A stretch of 64,000 nt of DNA from Dehalococcoidia bacterium (GTDB taxonomy: Bacteria > Chloroflexota > Dehalococcoidia > E44-bin15): positions 53,706 to 117,705 of the forward strand of contig DATKYK010000040.1 in the NCBI GenBank assembly GCA_035528575.1. Reading direction: 5' to 3'. Made by a program: the position numbers and the translations under genes. The notes below the pieces were generated by a model. That model did no database searches and was not told where the DNA came from. It worked only from the letters and a program-made list of their open reading frames with translations. Positions 26,942 to 35,755 of the stretch are shown piece by piece (the stretch's first letter is position 1; every line of letters starts with the position of its first letter).

Positions 26942-27754
26942 TCATGATAATAGAAGACCACCATCTACAACGACAAGGCTACCGGTTATATAGCTGGCCA
27001 AATCTGATGCTAGAAACAAGGCAGCTCGACCAATATCATCAGCCCTGCCAAGCCTCCCCAGTGCAGTGCCAGCCATAAACCGCTTCAGTTCTGCCTTCCA
27101 TTGGCTTTGTGAGAGCCCTTCGCCCTGTGACAACGTGCCTTCTGATAGAATGCTCCCGGGGGCGATGGCATTCACGCGGATATTATGTTGTCCCAATTCC
27201 AAAGCCATGCTCTTCGTTAGCGAATGTACACCACCCTTGGACGCGTCATAAGCGGAAAGCCCTATGGATAACGGGCGGATGGAGCTAATGGAGGCAATAT
27301 TTATGATACATCCGCTTTGTTTCTGCTCTATCATATAGCGGCTAACCTCACGGCTACAGAGAAAAGTTCCTTTAAGGTTTACCGATATTACCTTATCAAA
27401 GTCATCGCCAGTTATTTGTGTCAAGGGTATGGCTGGGTAGATACCAGCATTGTTTACTAGAATATCGATACCGCCAACTTCCTCCACCGCAGTTCTGACC
27501 ATTTCTTGTATTTCTTTTTCTTGGCTTACATCAGTCTGGATAAAGGTAGCCTGATACCCACGTATCCTAAGCTCTTGGCTGGCCTTCTGCGCTCTCTCGC
27601 TTTGCATATCAACAATAACAACGCTGGCACCTGCTTCGGCAAGCCTGTACGAAATGGCAAAGCCTATGCCCATGGCGCCACCGGTGACAATAGCTCTCTT
27701 GCGGGTAAGATTGATTAGTTCGCCAATCGGTGTATATTCGTTTAGTGGAACCAT
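26942..27754 (-). CDS. Short-chain dehydrogenase/reductase
   Basis: The 270-residue protein is a classical SDR: TGGAMGIGFAISYRLAE (cofactor loop, about 21-37), NNAGIYP, the active-site Ser (INIASISS) and YDASKGG (Tyr-x-x-x-Lys), ending in VDGGLLLS. The acidic residue after beta-2 (VIVDMQSERA) suggests NAD(H). It lies about 200 bp upstream of the benzoyl-CoA-reductase-like genes on the same strand, so oxidation of a hydroxyacyl-CoA or cyclic alcohol intermediate in the same pathway is a reasonable guess. Confidence 0.9.
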   Translation of the reverse strand: MVPLNEYTPIGELINLTRKRAIVTGGAMGIGFAISYRLAEAGASVVIVDMQSERAQKASQELRIRGYQATFIQTDVSQEKEIQEMVRTAVEEVGGIDILVNNAGIYPAIPLTQITGDDFDKVISVNLKGTFLCSREVSRYMIEQKQSGCIINIASISSIRPLSIGLSAYDASKGGVHSLTKSMALELGQHNIRVNAIAPGSILSEGTLSQGEGLSQSQWKAELKRFMAGTALGRLGRADDIGRAALFLASDLASYITGSLVVVDGGLLLS

Positions 27755-27881
27755 AAGCGCTCTCGGGGTTATTCCAAGCTATGCTTGGTTTTACTTAGCC
27801 ATGTTTTTTGGTACGCCAATCGTATAGAGTAACAGGCTACTATAGAAAAAGTCAAGGATAATTTATAGTAGTGTTGACCCG

Positions 27882-27984
27882 TAACACCCTGATCAGAAGT
27901 TAAGGATTCATTGTTTTGTATCTACAGAGGTTCCAAAATGCGATTTTGACACCCCTTTTCACACTAAATAGTGTGGAGCCTGCT
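27882..27984 (+). repeat. tRNA-derived repeat, copy 3
   Basis: It begins TAACACCCTGATCAGAAGTT and is about 92% identical by eye to the copy at 48615 (8 mismatches in 103 bases). It includes TTGTTTTGTATCTACAGAGG, ATGCGATTTTGACACCCC and CACTAAATAGTG. It sits between the SDR (minus) and the histidine kinase (plus). Confidence 0.75.
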
Positions 27985-28049
27985 AAATTCACTTCTTGAC
28001 AAGGCCTAGTCGTTGCAGTACCTTTACCGATATAAGGGTGGGGGTAAAG

Positions 28050-29705
28050 ATGCCAAGGAAAGATACAGCAATTCAGCGAGCCGCTAAGAATGCAGGTTTA
28101 GACATAACCTTACAGGATGTGGTTGATAGCATAGAAGATGAGTTTCTTGTCATTGATAGTGAGTACCGTGTCAGAATGGCAAATTTTACGGTTCAAGGCA
28201 GAATCCAGCAGAGAACTAAGTCTCTTATTGGTGGCCTTTGCTACCAGGTGCTTCATGACAGGAATAGGCCATGCAGTGCACCTCTGTGGGAATGCCCGCT
28301 TAGAAAAGTTCTTGAAAGCGGTACCATAACAACAGTTATTCATCCTGATCGTGTCCTCGGAACCAATAGATATTTAAAGATTACCGCTTATCCACTTCGT
28401 GATAGCCGTGGCAATGCAACAGGTATCGTTGAATTGAGAAGAGACGTCAGCGCAGAAAGGGACTTGGAGAGCCAGATCCTGCGGCGGCATCATCAGCTTC
28501 TCGCATTGAGTCATATTACAAGTGCGGTAAGTGGGCTGTGGGATTTAGACGCCATCTTAAAGATCGCTTTGGATAATGTACTGGAGATTATTAACGGTGA
28601 CATTGGAGGAATTCTGCTCTTGGACGAAGGTACGCAAGACCTGCGCTATCGCGTACAGCGCGGTTTGTCTGCCAAATATGCCGAGGAAGTTAGGATGCGC
28701 AAAGGCGAAGGGATAGGGGGAACAGTAGCCCAGAGCGGTGAGCCCATGCTGTCGGAAAACATCTCCCAAGATCCACGCGCTGCTCACCCAGATTTAATAA
28801 GCGCAGAGGGTCTCAAGGGTTTCATTAGCATTCCTTTGAAGGCGAAGGACCAAGTCGTAGGTGTGATGAACCTCGCCAGCCATGTGGCAGGGCGGTTTAG
28901 TGCAGATGATGTGTCCCTCCTCAGCTCCATTGGCGACTATCTCGGCACGGCAATTGAGCATGCGAGACTGCATGCCAGACTAGAAAGTGCAGGAAAAAGA
29001 TATCAAACACTTCTACAACATTCTCTATCCGCTCAGGAGGACGAGCGAAAAAGGATCGCGCGGGAGCTGCACGACGAAACCAGCCAATCGATTACCAGCT
29101 TGACCCTCAACCTACAGGCCATTATCCAAATGGCGGAAATGAAAGGTATTGAGGATACCGAGCTTATGGAGAAAATCAAGATGACGCACTCATACGCAAT
29201 TCATGCCGGCCATGAGGTAGTTAAGCTGATGAAGGAACTCCGCCCAACTTTGTTGGATGAGCTTGGGCTTCCTGCTGCGATCCACCGGTATGCTAAGGAC
29301 ACTCTTCAGGTGCAAGGCATCGAAGTATCTGCGGAATTCATCGGCACGGAGGAGCGGCTCTCGCCAGAAGTTGAAGTAACGCTTTTCCGTGTCGCGCAGG
29401 GAGTAATAGGCAATATCTTGGAACATTCGATGGCGAAGAATACCTCTATCAAGCTAGTATGCAGCGTCAGTGAGTGTCAGTTATGCATTGAGGACGACGG
29501 TCAAGGGTTCAACGTCGATAAGATCACACGGGTAGACCCAAGCGGACGGGGAGCAGGGGTATTTACGATGAAGGAAAGAGTAAAATTGGTGGGCGGTGTT
29601 TGTCATATTGACTCCCGTCCAGGGCAAGGGACAAGGGTTGTGGTGAATGTTCCATTGGGAAAGGATGTGGCAATTGAAGAAGATAAAGGTGCTAATAGCC
29701 GATGA
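28050..29705 (+). CDS. PAS-GAF sensor histidine kinase (NarX/LiaS type)
   Basis: ATG 28050 is preceded by GGTGGGGGT and is preferred over the in-frame TTG at 27996. The 551-residue protein has an N-terminal PAS domain with a Cys-rich insertion (LCYQVLHDRNRPCSAPLWECP), a GAF domain (LWDLDAILKIALDNVLEII onward), a HisKA_3 box (DERKRIARELHDETSQS, His341) and a C-terminal HATPase (EDDGQGFNV, GRGAGVFTMKERV). No membrane span is visible, so it is a cytoplasmic sensor. The PAS Cys residues could bind a metal or cluster. It overlaps the response regulator gene. Confidence 0.9.
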   Translation: MPRKDTAIQRAAKNAGLDITLQDVVDSIEDEFLVIDSEYRVRMANFTVQGRIQQRTKSLIGGLCYQVLHDRNRPCSAPLWECPLRKVLESGTITTVIHPDRVLGTNRYLKITAYPLRDSRGNATGIVELRRDVSAERDLESQILRRHHQLLALSHITSAVSGLWDLDAILKIALDNVLEIINGDIGGILLLDEGTQDLRYRVQRGLSAKYAEEVRMRKGEGIGGTVAQSGEPMLSENISQDPRAAHPDLISAEGLKGFISIPLKAKDQVVGVMNLASHVAGRFSADDVSLLSSIGDYLGTAIEHARLHARLESAGKRYQTLLQHSLSAQEDERKRIARELHDETSQSITSLTLNLQAIIQMAEMKGIEDTELMEKIKMTHSYAIHAGHEVVKLMKELRPTLLDELGLPAAIHRYAKDTLQVQGIEVSAEFIGTEERLSPEVEVTLFRVAQGVIGNILEHSMAKNTSIKLVCSVSECQLCIEDDGQGFNVDKITRVDPSGRGAGVFTMKERVKLVGGVCHIDSRPGQGTRVVVNVPLGKDVAIEEDKGANSR

Positions 29706-30327
29706 CCACACCCTGGTGCGGGATGGAATCCGTTCTATGCTAAATCTCGTTGCCGACATAGAAGTAATCGGGGAGGCAGCAAATGGAAGGGAGGCTGTGG
29801 AAATGACAAAACAACTGGTACCAGATGTGGTTCTTATGGACCTAGCAATGCCTATCATGAGTGGCTTGGACGCAACTCGCAGAATACGCAGGGAATTCCC
29901 CGGCACTAAGGTGCTGGCACTAACCCAGTATGATGACAACGAATATGTAATCCCTGTTATCGAGGCTGGGGCAAGTGGCTTCGTTACTAAGATGGCTGCA
30001 TTTTCAGAGCTTACTTCAGCCATCCAGGCCGTATACCATGGGGATTCCTTTCTATCTCCATCGGCGGCAGCAGCCCTCGTAGAGGAATGTCAGCAGAAAA
30101 CTATTGGAGAAGAGGGAAAAGAACCTTACCAACTATTGACAGATAGAGAAAGAGAAACGTTAAAACTAGTTGTTGAAGGATATACCACGCGGGAAATAGC
30201 AGATATGCTGGTAGTTAGCCCAAAGACCGTCGAGTGGTATAAAAACAGCCTAATGAAAAAACTTAACATCCATAATAGGACTGACCTTATTAAGTTTGCC
30301 ATACGTAAACGGCTTATAACCATATGA
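29665..30327 (+). CDS. NarL/FixJ-type response regulator
   Basis: The protein has a receiver domain (VLIADDHTLVRDG; phospho-acceptor Asp in VVLMDLAMPIMSG; Lys in FVTKMAA) and a C-terminal LuxR-type helix-turn-helix (LTDREREtLKLVVEGY, TTREIADMLVVSPKTVEWYK). It overlaps the end of the kinase gene, so the pair forms one two-component system. Starts at 29647, 29665 or TTG 29674 are possible; I chose 29665. The downstream methylenetetrahydrofolate reductase genes on the same strand are plausible targets. Confidence 0.9.
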   Translation: MWQLKKIKVLIADDHTLVRDGIRSMLNLVADIEVIGEAANGREAVEMTKQLVPDVVLMDLAMPIMSGLDATRRIRREFPGTKVLALTQYDDNEYVIPVIEAGASGFVTKMAAFSELTSAIQAVYHGDSFLSPSAAAALVEECQQKTIGEEGKEPYQLLTDRERETLKLVVEGYTTREIADMLVVSPKTVEWYKNSLMKKLNIHNRTDLIKFAIRKRLITI

Positions 30328-30524
30328 TGGCATGAATGAAACCCTTCTACTAACTTCCCACGCATTATCCCCTTGTTGGGACTTCCTTCATAGACAATTC
30401 AGGGTATTTCCCTAGTAAGAATTCCAAAAACATATCATCCTTATCCTAGGGGTTTTCCTATTGTCGCTTCCCTAAATGACAGGTACTATGTGGGTGGAGT
30501 AAATATTTTCTACTTAAAGGTAGT

Positions 30525-32651
30525 ATGATGCGACCAATCATAGCTGATAATAATCAGGGTTATAAAGCCAATCGAACTAGAAAAGTCCCTGTTGATCACA
30601 GCCTCATGCCACCCTGCCAAGCTGCCTGCCCTTTGCACATGGAGATAAGAGAATATGTTGATTTGGTTGCTCAGGGAAGGATCATGGAGGCATTACAAGT
30701 AATAAGAAGTGGCAACCCTTTTCCATCTATCTGTGCCTGCGTCTGTACCCATCCCTGTGAGGATGCCTGCCGGCGCTCTCAGGTAGATAGCCCCATCGCT
30801 ATTCGAGCATTGAAGAGATTCGCCCTTGAATTCGGTGGTGACAGGATGATCCAGACTAAAGCGGAGACTACACATCATGAAAAGGTTGCCATAGTAGGGT
30901 CCGGTCCGGCAGGATTGTCTTGCGCTTACTACCTAAGGGAGTCGGGCTATCCGGTAACCATATTCGAAGCCCATTCGGAACTGGGGGGTATGCTCCGAGT
31001 CGGCATTCCCCAATACCGCCTTCCTCGGGAGGTACTCGAGACAGAGGTTCAGAGGCTAACGCAGATGGGGGTTGAAATCAGGACGGAGACGCGTGTGGTG
31101 TCCCTAGATCTGCTATTTGATCTGGGTTACAAGGCTATCTTTATAACCATCGGTGCCCATCAGAGCCTTAGAATGGGAATAGAAGGAGAAGACAATCCAG
31201 GGGTGATAGATGGTGCAACTTTTCTCCGTGAAGTAAACCTGGGACTTAAGCCATCTCTGGGGACAAGGGTCGCCGTGGTGGGAGGGGGGAATGTAGCGCT
31301 TGACGCCGCGCGGACTGCTCTTCGATTGGGTGCGAATAAGGTGTATATTCTCTACCGCCGCAGCCGTGAGGAAATGCCCGCAGATGCCGCAGAAGTGGAG
31401 CAAACCCTGGATGAGGGGGCCGAGATCCTGTTTCTGGTAGCGCCAAACAAAATAAGAAGCAAAAACGGGCGATTAAGCGTAACCTGCGTAAGAATGGAGC
31501 TTGGGGAACCAGATGCCAGCGGCAGGCGTCAGCCCGTGCCGATAAAGGACAGTGACTTCAATAAGGAATTCGATACCCTAATTACTGCTATCGGTCAAGC
31601 ACCTCAGACACCGGTCGATTTCCACGTTCGCATTGGCCGGGGCAGCACTATTCAGGTTGATACAGTAACACTCACCACCAATAGAAGAGGGGTCTTCGCC
31701 GGCGGAGATGCTGTCACCGGGCCAGCGACCGTGACGGAAGCGCTGGCAGCCGGGAGGTTGGCGGCCTCACGTATTGACGATTACCTCCAGCACAGGTACC
31801 CGCTGGTTAGCAAAGAGGAGAGGAAAAGCGTGGCAGGTGATCTGCACCCTGAAACGATAGAAATGATAAGGAAAACTGGCCGACTTGAGCCACCGATTCT
31901 TTCTCCAAGAGCAAGGAGAAAGGACTTCAAGGCAGTGGAGCTTATCTATGACTGGGAGGTCGCTACCAATGAAGCGAGAAGGTGCCTTCGGTGCGGTGTG
32001 GGCGCGGAGATCCTGTTCCAGGATAAGTGTGCCTCGTGCCTTACCTGCCTGAGGGTCTGCCCGTATCATGTCCCCTACTTGGATGCCAGCGGTACAATCC
32101 AGATACCGGATGATCAGTGTCAAGCTTGTGGTATTTGCGTGGCCGAATGTCCAGCCAAGGCAATAGTCCTGCGCAAGCTATATGACCGACGACAGATAAT
32201 TGAGGAGCTGGATTATATACTTAAGTCGGCGGCACAATCGACATTCAAGCCAATAATTATCGGCTTTTGCTGCCAGTATGGACTTTTTGGCACCGGCACT
32301 CTAGCAAGCTTATGGAGGGGGCCTGGGGCCGGTGTCTGGATAGTGCCTGTTCTTTGCGTAGCCAAGGTAGAGGCTGACCACATACTGCGTGCCTTCGAGA
32401 TGGGTGCTGAGGGGGTTTTCATCGCCGGGTGTGGGGAGCAGTGTTCCAGAGAAAACACCGCCTTCTGGGTTCGAGAGCGTGTTGAAAAGGTTAGAAGGAC
32501 ACTGGTACAGATTGGTATGGAGCCGGAACGCCTGCAGGCTTTTGTCTCAAGCGACACCAACGAAGATCTTGCCGCGGGGATAGATAATTTTGTCGAACAA
32601 ATAGGTGGACTCTATTTAGCCTCGGTAATAGTGCAGGAGGTGAAAATTTGA
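30525..32651 (+). CDS. GltD-like NAD(P)H:Fe-S oxidoreductase fused to ferredoxin and MvhD domains
   Basis: The 708-residue protein has, in order: a Cys-rich Fe-S domain (PPCQAACPLHM, CACVCTHPCEDACRR; residues about 27-85), an FAD/NAD(P) two-dinucleotide fold (IVGSGPAGLSCAYYLRESGY; VVGGGNVALDAARTALRLGA), a 2x[4Fe-4S] ferredoxin segment (CASCLTCLRVCP, CQACGICVAECP; about 505-545) and a C-terminal MvhD/FlpD domain (IIGFCCQYGLFG, GCGEQCSREN). It likely moves electrons between NAD(P)H, Fe-S carriers and the MetVF pair encoded next. The MetV start overlaps its stop, and the GltD-like module replaces the HdrA found in other MetVF complexes. Confidence 0.85.
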   Translation: MMRPIIADNNQGYKANRTRKVPVDHSLMPPCQAACPLHMEIREYVDLVAQGRIMEALQVIRSGNPFPSICACVCTHPCEDACRRSQVDSPIAIRALKRFALEFGGDRMIQTKAETTHHEKVAIVGSGPAGLSCAYYLRESGYPVTIFEAHSELGGMLRVGIPQYRLPREVLETEVQRLTQMGVEIRTETRVVSLDLLFDLGYKAIFITIGAHQSLRMGIEGEDNPGVIDGATFLREVNLGLKPSLGTRVAVVGGGNVALDAARTALRLGANKVYILYRRSREEMPADAAEVEQTLDEGAEILFLVAPNKIRSKNGRLSVTCVRMELGEPDASGRRQPVPIKDSDFNKEFDTLITAIGQAPQTPVDFHVRIGRGSTIQVDTVTLTTNRRGVFAGGDAVTGPATVTEALAAGRLAASRIDDYLQHRYPLVSKEERKSVAGDLHPETIEMIRKTGRLEPPILSPRARRKDFKAVELIYDWEVATNEARRCLRCGVGAEILFQDKCASCLTCLRVCPYHVPYLDASGTIQIPDDQCQACGICVAECPAKAIVLRKLYDRRQIIEELDYILKSAAQSTFKPIIIGFCCQYGLFGTGTLASLWRGPGAGVWIVPVLCVAKVEADHILRAFEMGAEGVFIAGCGEQCSRENTAFWVRERVEKVRRTLVQIGMEPERLQAFVSSDTNEDLAAGIDNFVEQIGGLYLASVIVQEVKI

Positions 32652-33331
32652 TAGTCGCCGAACAAAAACCTCTGGAGGAAATTAGGCGAATGATTACCCC
32701 CTATGAAATGGTATTGATACTCGGTTGTGGCACCTGCATGACAGTTTGTGATGCTGGTGGCGAGCGTGAGGTCTCTTACCTCCATAATGCATTACGAGTA
32801 GCACAGGCAAAGGGCGGAAATGGAACTCACACCTTCTCAGAGTATACAGTGAAAAGACAATGCGACCCTGAATTTTTAGACATAATTGGCGATAAAATTG
32901 CTGACGTGGATACCATTCTTTCCCTTGGTTGTGGCATTGGGGTACAGGCTCTAGCCGAAAGGTATCCGGATCTGCCCGTATTGCCCGGTGTTAATACATC
33001 TTTCATGGGTATGGCAAATGAGTCTGGGGTATGGGATGAGCGGTGTGCCGCCTGTGGTGATTGCAGATTAGAAGATACCGCTGGCATTTGTCCTATCACC
33101 AGGTGCACCAAGGGGATACTCAATGGTCCCTGTGCTGGTACCAAGAATGGTAAGTGCGAAGCGAACAAAGATATTGACTGCGCCTGGATCCTAATCTACA
33201 AGCGTCTGGAGAGACTGGGACAACTGGAGAAAATGCGCAGGTATTACCCTATGAGAAACTTCCGCGCCATCCCTAGACCAAAAAGGATCACTAGCAAAAC
33301 CAGCGTTGATGTAGGAGGGGATAATGGCTAA
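32648..33331 (+). CDS. metV: MetV-like methylenetetrahydrofolate reductase partner subunit
   Basis: The 227-residue protein starts at TTG after AGGAGGTGAAAAT and overlaps the previous stop. It has an N-terminal redox part (VLILGCGTCMTVCDAGGE) and the zinc/Fe-S C-terminal domain of MTHFR_C (CAACGDCRLED, CPITRCTKGILNGPC, GKCE, DCAW). MetV forms the Fe-S partner of MetF in acetogen-type enzymes. Genes for the GltD-MvhD fusion and MetF overlap it on either side, giving a tightly coupled three-gene unit. Confidence 0.85.
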   Translation: MIVAEQKPLEEIRRMITPYEMVLILGCGTCMTVCDAGGEREVSYLHNALRVAQAKGGNGTHTFSEYTVKRQCDPEFLDIIGDKIADVDTILSLGCGIGVQALAERYPDLPVLPGVNTSFMGMANESGVWDERCAACGDCRLEDTAGICPITRCTKGILNGPCAGTKNGKCEANKDIDCAWILIYKRLERLGQLEKMRRYYPMRNFRAIPRPKRITSKTSVDVGGDNG

Positions 33332-34235
33332 CTCATTATTTGAGGAAAAACTCAGCTCTAAAGAATTCTTGGTGACCACGGAGATAGGGCCACCCAAGGG
33401 GGCAGATGTTACGGAAATGATTCACCACATAGATCTACTCAAGGACAATGTTGATGCTATCAACGTTACCGACCATCAAAGCTCGGTGATGCGTTTCCCT
33501 TCCCTGGGCGGCTGTTTGCTGGTGAAGGAACGGGGTGGTGAGCCTATCTTGCAGGTGACCTGCCGTGATCGAAACCGCTTGGCGCTTCAGGCCGATCTCC
33601 TCCTGGCATACTCCCGAGGTATCAATAACGTGCTTTGCCTAACCGGAGATTCCATTGACGTAGGAGATCACAAGGAGGCAAAGCCTGTTTTTGACGCGGA
33701 TTCCGTGCAATTACTGAGGATGATAAGGACAATGGAATCGGGAAAGGATATGTCAGGTGAGGACCTCAAGGGTACCCCCAAGTTCTGTATTGGCGCCTCA
33801 GTTCATCCCGAAGCAGACTTTATCGAGCCACAACTGATCAAGTTTGAGAAGAAGGTCGCTGCCGGAGCACAGTTTTTCCAAACGCAGGGAATATTCGATC
33901 TGGCAAGCTTGCGCCGCTTCATGCAGTATGCCTCCCAGTTTGATGTTCGAATCTTAGCTGGCATTATAGTCCTCGCCTCAGCTAGGATGGCTCGGTATAT
34001 GAACGATAACGTTCCCGGAATAATTGTAACTGAAGCCATTATCGATGAGCTAGCCGGTGTGGAGAAGGGTAAGGGGCTTGAAAAAGGAATCGAGATTGCT
34101 GCCAGATTGATGAGAACAATAAAGGAGGAAAACCTGTGCCACGGCGTCCATATTATGGCAGTAGGCAATGAAGGGATTGTGCCTGAGATATTGGAGGAGG
34201 CAAAACTGCTCGGTGTGCCTCCTAGAGCAAAGTAG
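33324..34235 (+). CDS. metF: Methylenetetrahydrofolate reductase MetF
   Basis: The 303-residue TIM-barrel protein has the MTHFR landmarks FLVTTEIGPPKGAD, INVTDHQSSVMR, NVLCLTGDSIDVGDH and FCIGASVHPEAD, and a typical length. It reduces methylene-THF to methyl-THF in the methyl branch of the Wood-Ljungdahl pathway. ATG follows GGAGGGGATA and overlaps the MetV stop. Electrons should come through MetV and the GltD-MvhD protein rather than directly from NAD(P)H. This identifies folate-linked C1 metabolism in the host. Confidence 0.9.
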   Translation: MANSLFEEKLSSKEFLVTTEIGPPKGADVTEMIHHIDLLKDNVDAINVTDHQSSVMRFPSLGGCLLVKERGGEPILQVTCRDRNRLALQADLLLAYSRGINNVLCLTGDSIDVGDHKEAKPVFDADSVQLLRMIRTMESGKDMSGEDLKGTPKFCIGASVHPEADFIEPQLIKFEKKVAAGAQFFQTQGIFDLASLRRFMQYASQFDVRILAGIIVLASARMARYMNDNVPGIIVTEAIIDELAGVEKGKGLEKGIEIAARLMRTIKEENLCHGVHIMAVGNEGIVPEILEEAKLLGVPPRAK

Positions 34236-34287
34236 AGCATAGCCACAGGCTAAATAGGCTAATAAAGTAATGGAGGGAGGAAGTAAA

Positions 34288-35154
34288 ATGGGAAACGGTA
34301 GCTCTAACAAGATGTCTAAATCCAACAAAAAGGGGGAAAGCAAAAAAAGTAGAAAGAAGAAGGGCGAAAAAATACTAATCATTGACGATGAGCTTGATTT
34401 TCTGGAAGCTTTCCGGCGGACTTTGGAAGCAAAGTCCTATCAAGTAATAACTACCTCCGGCAAAGAACAAGCCCAGGAGATAATGGGAGCGGAAGAACCC
34501 AATCTCATTGTTCTGGGTACAATGGCTCCAGCAGGGCAAGCATTCTCTATGTACCAGTGGCTTGGACAGCATCCCAGATATAAAGATATACCGCTTCTCG
34601 TGATCGATGCCCGGTATGAGGAGCGGCCTATTAAGGGATGGAGAAGGTTTGAGGGTATGCAGCTAGAGGCTGATGAATACGTAACTAAGCCAATTGAGCC
34701 AGCTTCGATGGTGCCCCAAATTCAAAGCCTGCTTGAAGCAGCGATAAGGCGCATAAGAGTAGTAGTAGCTGATGACCATACTATGGTCAGAACCGGGATA
34801 TGTTCAGTTCTCACGCTGCAAAAAGAATTTGAGGTGGTAGGCGAGGCTGTAAACGGGCAGGATGCCATTGAAAAGGTGATGCAGCTTTTACCGAACGTTG
34901 CATTAATAGATATAGCCATGCCCGTAATGAACGGGATAGAAGCGACTAAACGCATAAGTAAGGAATACCCGCAGACAAAGGTTTTAATTCTGACACAATA
35001 TGACGAAGAAGAGAATATGGTTATTGCCAAGAAGTCAGGGGCATACGGCTTTATTGCCAAGAAGGCTGCTAGCTCCGACCTAATAAGAGGCATAAAGTAC
35101 GTAGGCCAAGGGAGATACTACCCTACATCTTTTGCCGAGTTAGTTGTTGGATAA
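34288..35154 (+). CDS. Double-receiver protein, first receiver degenerate, no output domain
   Basis: The 288-residue protein starts at ATG 34288 after GGGAGG. A Lys/Ser-rich leader (residues 1-27) precedes receiver 1 (ILIIDDELDFLEAF), where the acceptor Asp is replaced: LIVLGTMAPAG. A TKP motif (VTKPIEP) remains. Receiver 2 (VVVADDHTMVRTG; VALIDIAMPVMNG with the Asp; FIAKKAA) looks intact and resembles the receiver at 29665. No DNA-binding or enzymatic domain follows. It may act as a phosphate sink or a protein-interaction regulator for the C1 module. Confidence 0.85.
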   Translation: MGNGSSNKMSKSNKKGESKKSRKKKGEKILIIDDELDFLEAFRRTLEAKSYQVITTSGKEQAQEIMGAEEPNLIVLGTMAPAGQAFSMYQWLGQHPRYKDIPLLVIDARYEERPIKGWRRFEGMQLEADEYVTKPIEPASMVPQIQSLLEAAIRRIRVVVADDHTMVRTGICSVLTLQKEFEVVGEAVNGQDAIEKVMQLLPNVALIDIAMPVMNGIEATKRISKEYPQTKVLILTQYDEEENMVIAKKSGAYGFIAKKAASSDLIRGIKYVGQGRYYPTSFAELVVG

Positions 35155-35297
35155 AAGCGAGTACCTTGCCTCCCAGAAATCAGTCTAGGTAAAATGTTAG
35201 ACTTTGGGCCAAATGGGAAGGGAACCTCCGTAAAAACTATCTTATGCGACTCTGATGGGATTTGAGGCTGCGATATTTAATGCCAAACCCAGACTGG

Positions 35298-35400
35298 CAA
35301 CACCCTGATCAGAAGTCAGGGAGTTATCGGTCTATGCGTAAAGAGGATAAAAGAAGCGATTTTAACTCTTTAACTTAGTATCGCGGAAATTCTGCAATTT
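35298..35400 (+). repeat. tRNA-derived repeat, copy 4
   Basis: It starts CAACACCCTGATCAGAAGTC. Here CCTGA and TCAGG form a perfect stem around TCAGAAG; read on the minus strand this is an anticodon arm with anticodon TCT (Arg). The second block AAGCGATTTTAACTC and TTAGTATCGCGGA follow. A tail with repeated TGTGA motifs continues to about 35440. Confidence 0.65.
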
Positions 35401-35705
35401 CTGTGATGGGCATGTGACACTTGTGTGATGTGAGGGATTTAGACGAGTTAGGGAGTCTGGAGAGGACCTATTTTAGACTCCCTGACTCGAGGAAAACAGA
35501 GGTGAAAAACTACCTACCAGGTATTATGTGAATTTATATTTAAATAAGGTTTGGTGAGCCATTTGAGTTAAAAGCACGAACCTTTTCCAAGACTTTTGCA
35601 TTTGTCTATTAGAAAGCGGCCAAGAGAACGGGCAGGGACATCTTGGCCTCTCTTTTGAAGCGAAATACAGCAGTTTGTTGGTTGAACATTCTGGACTCTT
35701 GTGTG

Positions 35706-35755
35706 GTCGCGAGCGGTGGTGGATTTGAACCCCGGACACCCTGATTAAAAGATTG
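35706..35755 (-). pseudogene. tRNA-Lys(TTT) 3'-half relic
   Basis: Read on the minus strand it gives CTTTTAATCAGGGTGTC (TTT anticodon loop and 3' stem) followed by a T-arm-like GGGGTTCAAATCC and an acceptor-like strand. The 5' half (D-arm) is absent and one T-stem pair is broken. It uses the same GACACCCTGAT core as the dispersed repeats, which links them to tRNA sequence. Confidence 0.6.

Noticed and set aside
27774..27792. CCAAGC-TAT-GCTTGG hairpin followed by TTTT as a terminator
   Set aside because: It points away from the SDR gene and has no plus-strand gene to end; stem is short, so I left it out of the features.
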